Source: Phenylobacterium sp.
GTDB taxonomy: Bacteria > Pseudomonadota > Alphaproteobacteria > Caulobacterales > Caulobacteraceae
NCBI RefSeq assembly: GCF_013911965.1
Contig: NZ_JACESE010000006.1
Coordinates: 124,001-188,000 of the forward strand
Length of the DNA: 64,000 nucleotides
Direction: 5' to 3'
In this document: positions 55,232 through 64,000 of the stretch, piece by piece
Position numbering within the stretch: the first letter of the stretch is position 1
Layout of the letters: every line of letters starts with the position of its first letter
The notes under the pieces: model-generated
What the model was told of the DNA's origin: nothing
The model's input: only the letters and a program-made list of their open reading frames with translations
Databases searched by the model: none
Made by a program: the position numbers and the translations under genes

Positions 55232-55472
55232 GGGGTTTCTCCGGCGGGGCGGGAGCCGCAATCTCGACGCAAGGCCGCGCCGCCACAAGCCCGCGCCGTC
55301 GCCTGCGGTTGCATCGCCGCGCCGGGACTGGCATAGCCGCGCCTTCGAACGGACCCGGCCCCGCCCGGGTGGCTCGGCCGGGCGCCTATCCCCCGGACAA
55401 CCGACGGTCGCGACGCCCCCGCTGTGCGCAGGGGGCGCGCCGGCCGCCTCTGTGACATCGAAATCCCCAAGT

Positions 55473-56957
55473 ATGAACCTGCTGGCTTCCCTGCGGCGCG
55501 AGTGGCTCGCCAATCCGCGCGGCGACATCCTGGCCGGAATCGTGGTGGCGCTCGCCCTGATCCCCGAGGCGATCGGCTTCTCGGTGATCGCCGGCGTCGA
55601 CCCGAAGGTCGGGCTCTACGCGTCCTTCTCCATCGCCGTGATCATCGCCTTCACGGGCGGCCGGCCGGGCATGATCTCCGCCGCCACGGCGGCCATCGCC
55701 CTGCTCGTCGGCGACCTCGTGCGCGACCATGGGGTGGAGTACCTGTTCGCCGCCACCGTCCTGATGGGCGTGATCCAGATCCTGGCCGGCCTCGCCCGTC
55801 TGGGCGGGCTGATGCGCTACGTCTCGCGCTCGGTGATCACCGGCTTCGTCAACGCGCTCGCCATCCTCATCTTCATGGCCCAGCTCCCGGAGCTGACGGG
55901 GGTGGGCTGGCAGACCTACGCCATGGTCGCCGCGGGCCTGGCCATCATCTACCTCTTCCCGCGCCTGACGCGGGCCGTGCCCTCGCCGCTGATCGCCATC
56001 CTCGCGCTCTCGGCCCTGGCCGTCTGGATGGGCCTGGACGTCCGGCGGGTGGGCGACCTGGGCGAACTGCCGGAGGCCCTTCCCTTCCTCCACTTGCCGC
56101 AGGTCCCGCTCAACCTGGAGACCCTGCAGATCATCCTGCCCTATTCGATCACCATGGCCGCCGTCGGCCTGATCGAGAGCCTGCTGACCGCCACCATCAT
56201 CGACGACCTGACCGACACCGGCTCGGACAAGAACCGGGAGTGCCGCGGCCAGGGGATCGCCAATCTCGCGACCGGCTTCCTGGGCGGCATGGGCGGCTGC
56301 GCCATGATCGGCCAGTCGGTGATCAACGTGAAGTCGGGCGGCCGCACCCGCCTGTCGGCCCTGGTCGCCGGGGCCTTCCTGCTCTTCCTGATCGTCGTCC
56401 TGGGGCCCTGGGTCGCACAGATCCCGATGGCCGCCCTGGTCGCGGTGATGATCATGGTCGCCATCGGCACCTTCAGCTGGAGCTCGATCCGCAATCTGCG
56501 CGTCCATCCCTGGTCGTCGTCGGTGGTGATGGTCTCGACCGTCGTCGTGGTGGTCGCCACCCACGATCTGGCGCGCGGCGTGCTGGTCGGCGTGCTGCTG
56601 AGCGGCATCTTCTTCGCCCGCAAGGTGGCCCGCATCGTCGCGGTGCGGAGCACGCTCAGCGAGGACGGGCGCACCCGCGCCTATGACGTGGAGGGCCAGA
56701 TCTTCTTCGCCTCCGCCGAGACCTTCGCCGCGGCCTTCGACTTCAAAGAGGTCATCGAGAAGGTGGTCATCGACGTCTCCCGGGCCCACTTCTGGGACAT
56801 CTCCGCCGTCGGCGCGCTGGATCGGGCCGTGCTCAAGTTCCGGCGTGAGGGAACCGAGGTCGAGATCGTCGGCCTCAATGCGGCCAGCGCGACCATGGTC
56901 GATCGCTTCGCCCTGCACGACAAGGACGGCGCCGAGGCCGGGCTCGGCGCGCACTGA
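55473..56957 (+). CDS. SulP-family anion transporter with STAS domain
   Basis: The 494-residue protein has the SulP core ([36 protein letters not shown] and the helix bundle up to about residue 390), with [37 protein letters not shown] as the signature. It ends with a STAS domain of about 100 residues ([22 protein letters not shown]). SulP proteins carry sulfate, bicarbonate or dicarboxylates; the substrate is not resolved. An alternative GTG start at 55452 would add 7 residues. It is followed 13 bp later by a universal stress protein gene. Confidence 0.92.
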   Translation: MNLLASLRREWLANPRGDILAGIVVALALIPEAIGFSVIAGVDPKVGLYASFSIAVIIAFTGGRPGMISAATAAIALLVGDLVRDHGVEYLFAATVLMGVIQILAGLARLGGLMRYVSRSVITGFVNALAILIFMAQLPELTGVGWQTYAMVAAGLAIIYLFPRLTRAVPSPLIAILALSALAVWMGLDVRRVGDLGELPEALPFLHLPQVPLNLETLQIILPYSITMAAVGLIESLLTATIIDDLTDTGSDKNRECRGQGIANLATGFLGGMGGCAMIGQSVINVKSGGRTRLSALVAGAFLLFLIVVLGPWVAQIPMAALVAVMIMVAIGTFSWSSIRNLRVHPWSSSVVMVSTVVVVVATHDLARGVLVGVLLSGIFFARKVARIVAVRSTLSEDGRTRAYDVEGQIFFASAETFAAAFDFKEVIEKVVIDVSRAHFWDISAVGALDRAVLKFRREGTEVEIVGLNAASATMVDRFALHDKDGAEAGLGAH

Positions 56958-56970
56958 GGAGGAACCCGCC

Positions 56971-57825
56971 ATGACCAAGGTGCTCTGCGCCATCGACGCC
57001 TCGACCTATGGCCCCAGCCTCTGTGACCACGCCGCCTGGTTCGCCGTGCGGATGGGCGCCGGGGTGGACGTGCTGCACGTGCTCGACCGCGGCGAGACGG
57101 GCGCAGGTCCCGGCCTCGACCTCTCCGGCAGCGTCGGCCTGGGGGCCAGCGAAGCCCTGCTCGAGCAGCTGGCCAAGGCCGACGAGGTCCGGGCGCAGGC
57201 CGCCCAGGCCCACGGCCGCGCCATGCTGGAGGGCGCCGCCCGGCGGCTGAACGAGGCCGGCGTGGCCGAGGTCGGCCTGATCCACCGGCACGGCGAGGTG
57301 GCGCAGACCATCATCGAACTGGAGCCCGGCTTCGACCTCGTCGTGATCGGCAAGCGCGGCGAGAGCCACAACTTCGCCGAGGGGCATCTGGGCTCCAAGG
57401 TCGAGCGCGTGGTCCGCGGCAGCGTCCGGCCCGTTCTGGTGGCGCCGCGGGTCTTCATGCCCATCGCGCGGGCCGTGGTCGCCTTCGACGGCGGGACCAG
57501 CGCGACGCGGGCGCTCGACCACGTCCTGCAGAACCCCGCCTTCGACGGCCTGCCGGTCACCGTCGCCATCGTCGGCGCGCCAGGCGCCCCGCGCGACGAG
57601 CGGGTCGCCGCCGCGAGGGCGCGCCTGACCGGCCGGCCCGGGGCCGAGGTGAAGGCGCTGGAGGGCGAGGTGGAGGCCGCGCTCAAGGGCGAGCTGCGCC
57701 AGGGGGCGGGCGACCTGCTGGTCATGGGCGCCTACGGGCACTCGCGCATCCGCGAACTGATCGTGGGCTCGACCACCACCGCCATGGTGCGCACCGGCAA
57801 GGTCCCGGTCCTTCTGTTCCGCTAG
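56971..57825 (+). CDS. Universal stress protein, two tandem UspA domains
   Basis: The 284-residue protein has two UspA-like halves. The first is MTKVLCAIDASTYGPSLCDHAAW to VVIGKRGESHNFAEGHLGSKVERVVRGSVRPVLV. The second is RAVVAFDGGTSATRALDHVL to LLVMGAYGHSRIRELIVGSTTTAMVRTGKVPVLL, which carries the G-x2-G-x9-G-S/T ATP-binding pattern. It has GAGGAGGAA ahead and lies 13 bp after the SulP gene, a common pairing in which the Usp may regulate the transporter. Confidence 0.92.
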   Translation: MTKVLCAIDASTYGPSLCDHAAWFAVRMGAGVDVLHVLDRGETGAGPGLDLSGSVGLGASEALLEQLAKADEVRAQAAQAHGRAMLEGAARRLNEAGVAEVGLIHRHGEVAQTIIELEPGFDLVVIGKRGESHNFAEGHLGSKVERVVRGSVRPVLVAPRVFMPIARAVVAFDGGTSATRALDHVLQNPAFDGLPVTVAIVGAPGAPRDERVAAARARLTGRPGAEVKALEGEVEAALKGELRQGAGDLLVMGAYGHSRIRELIVGSTTTAMVRTGKVPVLLFR

Positions 57826-57948
57826 CCGCCGCCGCGGCCGTATTGAAACGGGGCCTTGGCCTCGCCAAATAGAGGACAACCGAAGGGTCTGCGCCGTCTT
57901 CCGGGCAGGTCCTTTGGGGAGTCGCTTGATGGTGAGGACTCAACAGCT

Positions 57949-58368
57949 ATGAGCCGGTCGATCGTTTTCGACAGCCCCTTCCTGCTCGGTTTCGAGCACA
58001 CCCGCGCCCTGGCCGAGCGCGCCGCCAAGGCGGCCGCCGAGGCCTATCCCCCCTACAATGTGGAGGATCGCGGCGAGGGCCGCCTGCGCATCACGCTTGC
58101 GGTGGCCGGGTTCACGCCCGACCAACTGCAGGTGACGGTCGAGGACCGCCAACTGGTGGTCGCCGGGCGGCGGGACGACGAACGCAAGGCCGAGGACGCC
58201 TATCTGCACCGCGGCATCGCCGCGCGCGGCTTCCTCCGCAGCTTCGTCCTGGCCGACGGCATGATCGTCGAGGGCGCCAGCCTGGAACACGGGCTGCTGC
58301 ACATCGACCTCGCCCGGCCGGAGCCCGAGACCTCCGTCAAGACGATCCCCATCCGGTCGGCGGGCTGA
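57949..58368 (+). CDS. Small heat-shock protein, Hsp20 family
   Basis: The 139-residue protein has an alpha-crystallin domain: YPPYNVEDRGEGRLRITLAVAGFTPDQLQVTVEDRQLVVAGRRDDE to RGFLRSFVLADGMIVEGASLEHGLLHIDLARPEPE. This includes the A-x-L-x-x-G-like GLLHIDL motif near the end. It acts as an ATP-independent holdase. It begins MSRSIVFDSPFLLGFEH, as usual for alphaproteobacterial HspA-like proteins. It is followed by a DUF1150 gene, its typical partner. Confidence 0.93.
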   Translation: MSRSIVFDSPFLLGFEHTRALAERAAKAAAEAYPPYNVEDRGEGRLRITLAVAGFTPDQLQVTVEDRQLVVAGRRDDERKAEDAYLHRGIAARGFLRSFVLADGMIVEGASLEHGLLHIDLARPEPETSVKTIPIRSAG

Positions 58369-58487
58369 GACGCCACGCCGAAGCCGGAATCCCTGCTGGC
58401 CGGCCCGTCGGGCGGTCAGGTCTGCGCCGCGCCATCGGCTGAACCGGCGATGGTCCGGCGCGTTGCGAATGTACGGAGGTGGTCATC

Positions 58488-58739
58488 ATGACGCCGATTT
58501 TGTCGACTGAAGCCTTTGCGGCCCTGGGCGCGCCGGACCTCGTCTATGTCCGGCCGGTCAAGGCCGCTGAAATCCTCGCCAGCGTTCCGACGCAGACCGC
58601 GACGCTGGAGCTCGATCCCGAGCAGACCCTGTACGCGGTGCACCGCGCCGACGGCGAGAGGCTTGCGGTTCTGACCGACCGCGACGCGGCGATGGCCGCC
58701 GCCCTGGCGCACGAACTGGCGCCGGTCTCGGTGCACTGA
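58488..58739 (+). CDS. DUF1150 family protein
   Basis: The 83-residue protein starts MTPILSTEAFAALGAPDLVYVRPVKAAEILASVP and ends with LYAVHRADGERLAVLTDRDAAMAAALAHELAPVSVH, the normal DUF1150 pattern. ATG at 58488 is preferred since ACGGAGG lies 9 bp ahead. It is regularly next to an hsp20 gene in alphaproteobacteria; its function is unknown, but a link with the heat-shock protein is suggested by synteny. Confidence 0.9.
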   Translation: MTPILSTEAFAALGAPDLVYVRPVKAAEILASVPTQTATLELDPEQTLYAVHRADGERLAVLTDRDAAMAAALAHELAPVSVH

Positions 58740-58796
58740 GCTGTTGAGGCGCCGCCTGGCGGGCTCTCGCCCGCCGGGCCGCCACAGCGCCGACGC

Positions 58797-59261
58797 CTAG
58801 GCCGCCGAGGGCGTCGCTTCCTGGACAAGCAGAGCGTAGAGCGCGTCCTGGCTGCGCGCCTGGCGCAGGTGTTCGCGCAGGTCGGCGCTGCGCAGCATCC
58901 GCGACACCCGGGCCAGGGCCCGCAGATGCTCGGTGCCGGCTTCCGGCGGGGCCAGCAGCGCGAAAATCAGGTCCACCGGCTGGTCGTCGATGGCGTCGAA
59001 CTCCACCGGCTGCTCCACCCGCAGGAACACGCCGTGAATGCGATCCAGCCCCTCGACGCGGGCGTGCGGGGCGGCCACGCCGTGGCCGATCCCCGTGGAG
59101 CCGGCGTTCTCGCGCTCGGTCAGGGCGTCGAGCACCAGGCTGGCGTCCAGCCCGAAGTTGCGCGCGGCGATCTCGGCCACGTGGGCCAGGATCTGGCGCT
59201 TGTCGGTCGCGCTCACACGCAACGCAATGGCGCTGCGATCCAGGATATCGCCGATCTGCAT
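58797..59261 (-). CDS. ptsN: PTS IIA-like nitrogen-regulatory protein
   Basis: The 154-residue IIA-Ntr protein has the phosphorylation site GHGVAAPHARVEG (H66), preceded by LTERENAGSTGIGHG. It is the end point of the nitrogen PTS and usually lies with rpoN and hpf; here it follows hpf by 76 bp on the same strand, while rpoN is 2.8 kb away. Confidence 0.95.
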   Translation of the reverse strand: MQIGDILDRSAIALRVSATDKRQILAHVAEIAARNFGLDASLVLDALTERENAGSTGIGHGVAAPHARVEGLDRIHGVFLRVEQPVEFDAIDDQPVDLIFALLAPPEAGTEHLRALARVSRMLRSADLREHLRQARSQDALYALLVQEATPSAA

Positions 59262-59337
59262 GCTTGCTTCGGAACGCCTGTTCTTACGGATCCGAACGCA
59301 ATGAGACCGGCGAAACGCGAATTTGGCGGCGCCGCCC

Positions 59338-59973
59338 TCAGGCCGCGCCGTCAGCTCCGTTCCCGTTCACCGATTTCGTACGCTCGGGGTCAATCCAGCC
59401 GATATTCCCATCGGGCCGGCGATATACCACGGACAATCCGCCGTGGGCGGCGTTCCTAAACACGATTGTTTGAGTCCCCGTCAAGTCCAACTCCATGACC
59501 GCCATGGAAACGGTCATCGTGCGGATGGGCTTTTCGGTCTCGGCGATGACCATGGCCGAGGGGGCGCCGTCGCCGGGGCCCTCGTCCTCGCCCTCCCAGT
59601 CGGACTCGTCCTCGCCCTCAGGGGCGCGCAGGACGTAGTAGGAGGCGGTCTCCGCCTGCTTGGCGAGCGCCTGCTGGTGGTGATCCTTCAGCCGGCGCTT
59701 ATAGCGCCGGACACGGGTCTCCATCTTCTGCAGGGCGGAATCGAACGCCGAGTGGGCGTCCGAGCCCAGGCCATTGCTCTGCAGCTGCTGGCCGGAGGCG
59801 AGGGTGACCTGGCAGTCGACCTTGAAGGCGTGGCCTTCCCGGCTGACCACCACGTCGGCGCCGCCGCCGTCGCGATCGATATATTTGCCAATGCTGCTGG
59901 TGAGTTCGTCTGAGACCCGCACTCGCAGGGCCTCTCCGACATCGACATGCTTGCCGGTGACTTGGACTTGCAT
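59338..59973 (-). CDS. hpf: Ribosome hibernation-promoting factor, long form
   Basis: The 211-residue protein starts MQVQVTGKHVDVGEALRVRVSDELTSSIGKY (ribosome-binding domain, about 1-105). After an acidic linker comes the C-terminal dimerisation domain with MAVMELDLTGTQTIVFRNAAHGGLSVVYRRPDGNIGWIDPE. The long form makes 100S ribosome dimers in stationary phase. It is upstream of ptsN, as in many proteobacteria. Confidence 0.95.
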   Translation of the reverse strand: MQVQVTGKHVDVGEALRVRVSDELTSSIGKYIDRDGGGADVVVSREGHAFKVDCQVTLASGQQLQSNGLGSDAHSAFDSALQKMETRVRRYKRRLKDHHQQALAKQAETASYYVLRAPEGEDESDWEGEDEGPGDGAPSAMVIAETEKPIRTMTVSMAVMELDLTGTQTIVFRNAAHGGLSVVYRRPDGNIGWIDPERTKSVNGNGADGAA

Positions 59974-60013
59974 GCCCCATGAACGCGCCGCGCCCGGGAT
60001 GGTGTCAAGTCCG

Positions 60014-60637
60014 TCAGAACCCCGAAACGACGGACACGATTCCCCTGTGGATAATCCCGGCCGCCAGGGCCAGGACGCCGAAGCTGATCGCCGCCAGGAC
60101 GTAGCCCAGCAGGGCCAGCAGACCGTCGCGCTGGATCAGGGCGATGGCGAAGACGCTGATGGTCGCCGCCGGCAGCAGGTTGCCGCCCAGCAGGGGCAGC
60201 ATCAGGATGAAGGCGAGCAGGGTGCAGACCGCGCCGATCATGCGATCGCCCACCGGTCCGAACAGGAAGGTCAGGCGCGCGCTCGAGACGTGCTCGATCC
60301 GGCGCACCACGGGCAGCAGGCGCTGAAACCCGCCGCGGAGGGCGCGCATGTCGAAGGGACGTTCCCGCCAGCCTTGCGGCATCCAGGGCGTGGAGACCCC
60401 GGCCGCCAGCTGAGGCGTGAAGAGGACCAGCGGCGCGCCGAGGAAGGTGGACGCGCCCGGCGGCAGGGGCAGCAGGTTCGGGGCGGCGAAGACGAACAAC
60501 AGCGCCCCGAAGGCGCGTCGCCCGAAGCGGGTGAGCAGTTCGCCCAGGGTCTCCGAGGCGTGGGATTCGTCGCACAGGTCCTGCAGGATCTCCGACAGGC
60601 TCAGGCGATGTTCCGGGTCGGGCGGCGGCTCGCTCAT
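60014..60637 (-). CDS. ExoD-like exopolysaccharide-related membrane protein
   Basis: The 207-residue protein MSEPPPDPEHRLSLSEILQDLCDESHASETLGELLTRFGRRAFGALLFVFAAPNLLPLPPGAST has the usual ExoD start. The body holds about four to five membrane helices (GAVCTLLAFILMLPLLGGNLLPAATISVFAIALI and later). ExoD affects exopolysaccharide production in rhizobia by an unclear mechanism. The start was chosen at MSEPPPD with GGGGACG ahead; the longer frame overlaps an unrelated low-complexity region. Confidence 0.88.
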   Translation of the reverse strand: MSEPPPDPEHRLSLSEILQDLCDESHASETLGELLTRFGRRAFGALLFVFAAPNLLPLPPGASTFLGAPLVLFTPQLAAGVSTPWMPQGWRERPFDMRALRGGFQRLLPVVRRIEHVSSARLTFLFGPVGDRMIGAVCTLLAFILMLPLLGGNLLPAATISVFAIALIQRDGLLALLGYVLAAISFGVLALAAGIIHRGIVSVVSGF

Positions 60638-60911
60638 CGCGTCCCCTATGAACGGCGGGGCGCTCGGCTGCAATCGCGCCGCGGCGACAGCGGCTTTACT
60701 TTGGGGCGCATTGGGCCTATCGGGCGGCCCATGCTGCATCTGGCCGCCATGACCATGATTATTAAAACCGCCGCGCCTCGGGGCGCGGGGGTTCGGTCGT
60801 GGCTGCGCGCAGCCGCCTGACGATCCCTCGCACGACCCCGCCGGACGGTAGGGGTCGAACGGTCGCCAGACACGCCCCGCCTCCGGCTCCTCGCCAGCCC
60901 CGGAGGCCCCC

Positions 60912-61988
60912 ATGTCGCTTTCCTCGCCCGACGTCCTCGACCGCCCCGCCGCAAGGCCGGCGCGCCGGCCCCTCACCGTCGCCATCGTCGGCGCCACCGG
61001 CGCGGTGGGCGCCGAGCTGATCGCCTGCCTGGAACGGCGCGGCTTTCCGGTCGGGGAGCTTCGCCTGCTCGCCTCGCCGCGATCGGCCGGCCAGACACTG
61101 TCCTTCCGCGGCGCGCCGGTCACCGTGCAGGCGCTCGACGAGGACAGCTTCGACGGCGTCGACCTCGCCCTCTTCTCGGCCGGCGCCTCGGTCTCCCGCC
61201 GCTATGCGCCCGCGGCCCAGGCGGCCGGCGCCTGGGTGGTCGACAACTCCTCGGCCTTCCGCATGGACGAGGCGACGCCCCTGGTGGTGCCGGAGGTCAA
61301 CGCCTGGCGTCTGGACGAAGCGCCGGGGCGGCTGATCGCCAACCCCAACTGCGTGGCCGCCATCGCCGCCGTCGCCCTGCAGCCCCTGCATGCGCGCCGG
61401 CTGGTGGTGCGGATCATCGGCGCGACCTATCAGGCCGCCTCCGGCGCCGGCGCGGCGGCCATGGAGGAGCTGCGCGCGTCCACCGCAGCGGCCCTGGCGG
61501 GCGAGGCCTTCACGCCGCAGGTCCTGGCCCATCCCTACGCCTTCAACCTCTTCAGCCACGACGCCGCGGTCGATCCGGAGACGGGCTATAACGGCGAGGA
61601 GCTGAAGGTGATCGCCGAGCTTCGCCGCCTGCTCGCCTCGCCCGAGCTGCCGGCCAGCTTCACCTGCATCCGCGTGCCGGTCCTGCGCGCCCACGCCATG
61701 GCCCTCACCGTGCGCTTCGCCGAGCCGGTCAGCGTGGCCGAGGCGCGCGCCTGGCTGGCCGAAGCGCCGGGCGTGCGGCTGGTGGACGACGTCGCGGGCA
61801 ATCACTTCCCGATGCCCAGCGAGGCGAGCGGCGCCGACGAGGTTCTGGTCGGCCGCATCCGCACCGACCTGTCGGACCCGTCGAGACGGAGCCTGTCGCT
61901 CTTCGTCGCCGGCGATCAGTTGTTGAAAGGCGCGGCCCTCAACGCCGTCCAGATCGCCGAGGCCCTGGTGCGGACGGGAGCGCTCTGA
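60912..61988 (+). CDS. asd: Aspartate-semialdehyde dehydrogenase
   Basis: The 358-residue protein shows the NADP motif VAIVGATGAVGAELIACLERR, VDNSSAFRMDEATPLVVPEVN, the catalytic Cys in LIANPNCVAAIA (C147), ATYQAASGAGAAAMEEL, and RVPVLRAHAMAL (His). It makes aspartate semialdehyde for lysine, threonine, methionine and diaminopimelate. In most Asd proteins the Cys is followed by Ser/Thr-Thr; here it is Val-Ala. It converges with rpoN across a large inverted repeat. Confidence 0.92.
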   Translation: MSLSSPDVLDRPAARPARRPLTVAIVGATGAVGAELIACLERRGFPVGELRLLASPRSAGQTLSFRGAPVTVQALDEDSFDGVDLALFSAGASVSRRYAPAAQAAGAWVVDNSSAFRMDEATPLVVPEVNAWRLDEAPGRLIANPNCVAAIAAVALQPLHARRLVVRIIGATYQAASGAGAAAMEELRASTAAALAGEAFTPQVLAHPYAFNLFSHDAAVDPETGYNGEELKVIAELRRLLASPELPASFTCIRVPVLRAHAMALTVRFAEPVSVAEARAWLAEAPGVRLVDDVAGNHFPMPSEASGADEVLVGRIRTDLSDPSRRSLSLFVAGDQLLKGAALNAVQIAEALVRTGAL

Positions 61989-62011
61989 GCTCAGGGCCGC
62001 GTCAGAGGCCG

Positions 62012-62088
62012 GAAGACCCCCTCCGGCCCTCCGGGCCACCTCCCCCTGAAGAAGGGGGAGCTGGCGCGAAGCGCCTGCGGGGGTCTTC
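62012..62088. repeat. Long inverted repeat between asd and rpoN (bidirectional terminator or REP-like)
   Basis: GAAGACCCC (62012-62020) pairs with GGGGTCTTC (62080-62088), enclosing smaller hairpins such as CTCCCCC/GGGGGAG. It lies between two convergent genes, so a bidirectional terminator is likely; a dispersed palindromic repeat is the other possibility. Confidence 0.6.
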
Positions 62089-62108
62089 GGCCTCGGGCGT
62101 GCGCCGCC

Positions 62109-63617
62109 TCAGACGGCTTCCTTCAGCATCCGCCGGCGTTCGACGGAGGACGGGATGCGCATGGCCTCCCGGTACTTGGCGACCGTGCGGCGGGCGATGT
62201 CGACGCCGGCCTCCTTGAGGATCTCCACGATCGCGTCGTCGGAGTGAACCTCGGCGCCGGACTGCTCGGCCTCGATGAGCTGGCGGATCTTGTGCCGCAC
62301 GCTCTCGGCCGAGTGAGCCTCGCCGCCGGCCGTGGAGGCGATGGCCGAGGTGAAGAAGAACTTCAGCTCGAACAGGCCCCTGGGCGTGGCCACATACTTG
62401 TTGGAGGTCACACGGCTGACGGTGGATTCGTGCATGCCGATGGCCTCGGCCACGGTCTTCAGGTTCAGCGGCCGCAGGTGCTCGACGCCGAAGGCGAAGA
62501 AGCCGTCCTGCTGGCGCACGATCTCGCTGGCCACCTTCAGGATCGTCTTGGCGCGCTGGTCGAGGCTGCGGACCAGCCAGTTGGCGCTGGCCAGGCAGTC
62601 GGCGACGAAGACCTTGTCCTGGTCGCTGCGGGCGCCGCCGGCGATGCGGGCGTGGTAGCGCTGGTCCACCAGCAGGCGCGGCAGGGTGTCGGTGTTGAGC
62701 TCCACCAGCCAGACGCCCCCCGGGCCTTCGCGCACGAAGACGTCGGGGGCCACCGGCTGGGCCGGCTCGCCGCCGAAAGCCGCGCCCGGACGCGGGGTCA
62801 GCGCCCGAAGCTCGGCGACCATGTCGCGCAGATCCTCGTCGTCGACGCCGCAGGCGCGCTTCAGCCCCGCCATGTCGCGGCGGGCGAGCAGGTCGAGATT
62901 GTCGAGCAGGGCGGCCATGGCCGGGTCGTAGCGGTTCTTGTCCTGCAGCTGCAGGCGCAGGCATTCGGGCACGCTGCGGGCGAAGACGCCGACCGGCTCC
63001 AGGGTCTGCAGCTGCGCCAGCACGGCCTCGACGCGGGCGGACTCGCAGCCCAGGCGCTCGGCGGTTTCGGCCAGGTCGAGCCGCAGGTAGCCGCCCTCGT
63101 CGACGCCGTCGATCAGCACCCTGGCGATCGCCTGGTCGGCCGCGGCGAGGCCCAGCAGGGCCGCCTGGTCCTCCAGATGTTCGTGCAGGGTCTTCTGGTG
63201 GGCCGCCAGGCTGTCATAGCCCTCGCCGTCGCCTTCGAAGCTTCCGCCCTTGCCGGCGCGCGACCAGTCGACGGCGCCGCCGGCTTCGCCGGCCTCCGGC
63301 GCGTCTCCGGTGGCCCGTTCGCCGGGCGAGACCTCGTCGTGGCTGACGTCCAGGTCCGACTGGGCCGAGCCGGCGGACACCTCGTCCAGGGCGGACTCCG
63401 CCCGCGCCTCGCCGGCGCCGTCGTCCCCGTCGGGAGCCGATTCGGCCGCGGCTTCGGTCTCTTCGCGCTGCAGCAGCGGATTGCGCTCGAGCTCGCCCTC
63501 GACGAAGGCTTCCAGCTCGAGGTTGGAGAGCTGCAGCAGCTTGATGGCCTGCTGCAGCTGGGGCGTGATGACCAGCCCCTGCCCCTGCCGGATCTCGAGT
63601 CGCGCGCTGAGCGCCAA
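62109..63617 (-). CDS. rpoN: RNA polymerase sigma-54 factor
   Basis: The 502-residue sigma factor starts at a TTG (63617) with AGGAGG just ahead, giving ALSARLEIRQGQGLVITPQLQQAIKLLQLSNLELEAFVEGELERNP, the activator-interaction region I. An acidic region II follows (about 50-120), then the core-binding domain, the HTH (LKTVAEAIGMHESTVSRVTSNKYV), and the RpoN box ARRTVAKYREAM near the C-terminus, which reads the -24 element. Upstream extension to 63707 is not needed. It serves nitrogen, flagellar and stalk genes in Caulobacterales. Confidence 0.96.
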   Translation of the reverse strand: MALSARLEIRQGQGLVITPQLQQAIKLLQLSNLELEAFVEGELERNPLLQREETEAAAESAPDGDDGAGEARAESALDEVSAGSAQSDLDVSHDEVSPGERATGDAPEAGEAGGAVDWSRAGKGGSFEGDGEGYDSLAAHQKTLHEHLEDQAALLGLAAADQAIARVLIDGVDEGGYLRLDLAETAERLGCESARVEAVLAQLQTLEPVGVFARSVPECLRLQLQDKNRYDPAMAALLDNLDLLARRDMAGLKRACGVDDEDLRDMVAELRALTPRPGAAFGGEPAQPVAPDVFVREGPGGVWLVELNTDTLPRLLVDQRYHARIAGGARSDQDKVFVADCLASANWLVRSLDQRAKTILKVASEIVRQQDGFFAFGVEHLRPLNLKTVAEAIGMHESTVSRVTSNKYVATPRGLFELKFFFTSAIASTAGGEAHSAESVRHKIRQLIEAEQSGAEVHSDDAIVEILKEAGVDIARRTVAKYREAMRIPSSVERRRMLKEAV

Positions 63618-63789
63618 GGTCAGCCCTCCTGGCCTGCTTCTTGCTGGCAAGGCTAGAGGGCCATCCCCCACCGATTGGTTAACCGCAGCGAGATCGTCTG
63701 CGACCAAGCGTCCGTGGTTCCTGGGACGGGCGCCGGCGTGCTAGTCGCCTCCTCCGAAAAGAGACGAGACGTCCACAGGAGAACGCCGC

Positions 63790-64000
63790 ATGTCCGACCA
63801 GCCCAAGCTGCGCCCGGAAACCCTGGTCATCCACGCCGGGGCCCAGCCCGATCCGGTGACCAAGGCCCGCGTCACCCCCATCTATCAGACCACCTCCTAC
63901 GTCTTCGATGACGCCGACCACGCCGCGGCCCTGTTCAACCTGGAAGCCCCCGGCAACATCTACTCGCGCCTGGGCAATCCCACCGCCGGCGTGCTCGAGG
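63790..64000 (+). CDS. metY: O-acetylhomoserine aminocarboxypropyltransferase (sulfhydrylase), N-terminal part
   Basis: Seventy residues are visible before the window ends. [70 protein letters not shown] is the standard N-terminus of PLP-dependent O-acetylhomoserine sulfhydrylases, which make homocysteine from O-acetylhomoserine and sulfide. AGGAGAACG lies ahead of the ATG. The catalytic lysine is outside the window, so cystathionine gamma-synthase relatives are not fully excluded. I saw no convincing SAM riboswitch in the leader. Confidence 0.88.
   Translation, partial: MSDQPKLRPETLVIHAGAQPDPVTKARVTPIYQTTSYVFDDADHAAALFNLEAPGNIYSRLGNPTAGVLE

Noticed and set aside
63650-63789. SAM riboswitch before metY
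   Set aside because: The leader lacks the conserved core segments of SAM-I or SAM-II aptamers that I could recognise, so no riboswitch is claimed.

Overview
The window is GC-rich DNA from an alphaproteobacterium, most likely of the order Caulobacterales (Phenylobacterium or Caulobacter type). This is inferred from the conserved order aroA-cmk-rpsA-ihfB ... trpF-trpB-trpA-accD-folC, the FYDLN-type protein divergent from aroA, the Hsp20/DUF1150 pair, and the ptsN/hpf/rpoN neighbourhood. Species cannot be settled from the sequence alone.

Regions. (1) 1-7.4 kb: end of an RND membrane-fusion gene and a CzcA-type divalent-metal RND pump, a nitronate monooxygenase, and katG. (2) 7.4-12.8 kb: a small hypothetical gene, a solitary single-protein restriction-modification enzyme (PD-ExK nuclease, N6-adenine methylase and ISP-type specificity region, no helicase), and a FAD-dependent oxidoreductase. 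(3) 12.8-23.6 kb: the minus-strand housekeeping block folC, accD, trpA, trpB, trpF, mscL, ihfB, rpsA, cmk, aroA, then the FYDLN gene and tRNA-Ala(GGC). (4) 23,551-51,216: a 27.7-kb integrative element inserted in the 3' part of tRNA-Ala. It is bounded by a perfect 47-bp direct repeat and has a tyrosine integrase just inside the right end. (5) 51.3-64 kb: core genome again, with a MarR/SDR/aldo-keto reductase locus, a second chromate transporter, a SulP transporter with a universal stress protein, Hsp20/DUF1150, ptsN, hpf, an ExoD-like gene, asd, rpoN, and the start of an O-acetylhomoserine sulfhydrylase gene.

The element carries a metal-resistance block. A chromate operon (rhodanese-ChrB, ChrA, Tat-exported Fe/Mn superoxide dismutase) is followed by an HME-RND tripartite pump with two small His-rich accessory proteins and a DUF3147 membrane protein. 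Next come hipBA, whose upstream region has four operator-like palindromes at exactly 49-bp intervals, several unknown genes, a LuxR-type regulator without a luxI, a VirD2/RlxS-like relaxase with a candidate oriT beside it, a DUF2493 protein, two SSB-like proteins, a DUF7007-like protein, and a C-terminal remnant of a strawberry-notch-type helicase gene. No type IV secretion or coupling-protein genes are present, so the element looks mobilizable or is a decayed conjugative element.

The best candidate for something undescribed is a divergent pair at 42.8-44.8 kb. One gene encodes an E2-like (ubiquitin-conjugating-fold) protein with an HxN...GxIC motif and a C-terminal SEC-C zinc motif. The other encodes an XRE-HTH protein fused to an ImmA/IrrE-like domain whose HExxH is changed to EExxH. 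Other notable signals are an 18-bp motif shared by both ends of the element, the regular hipBA operator array, and a canonical EF-hand loop inside the restriction-modification enzyme.
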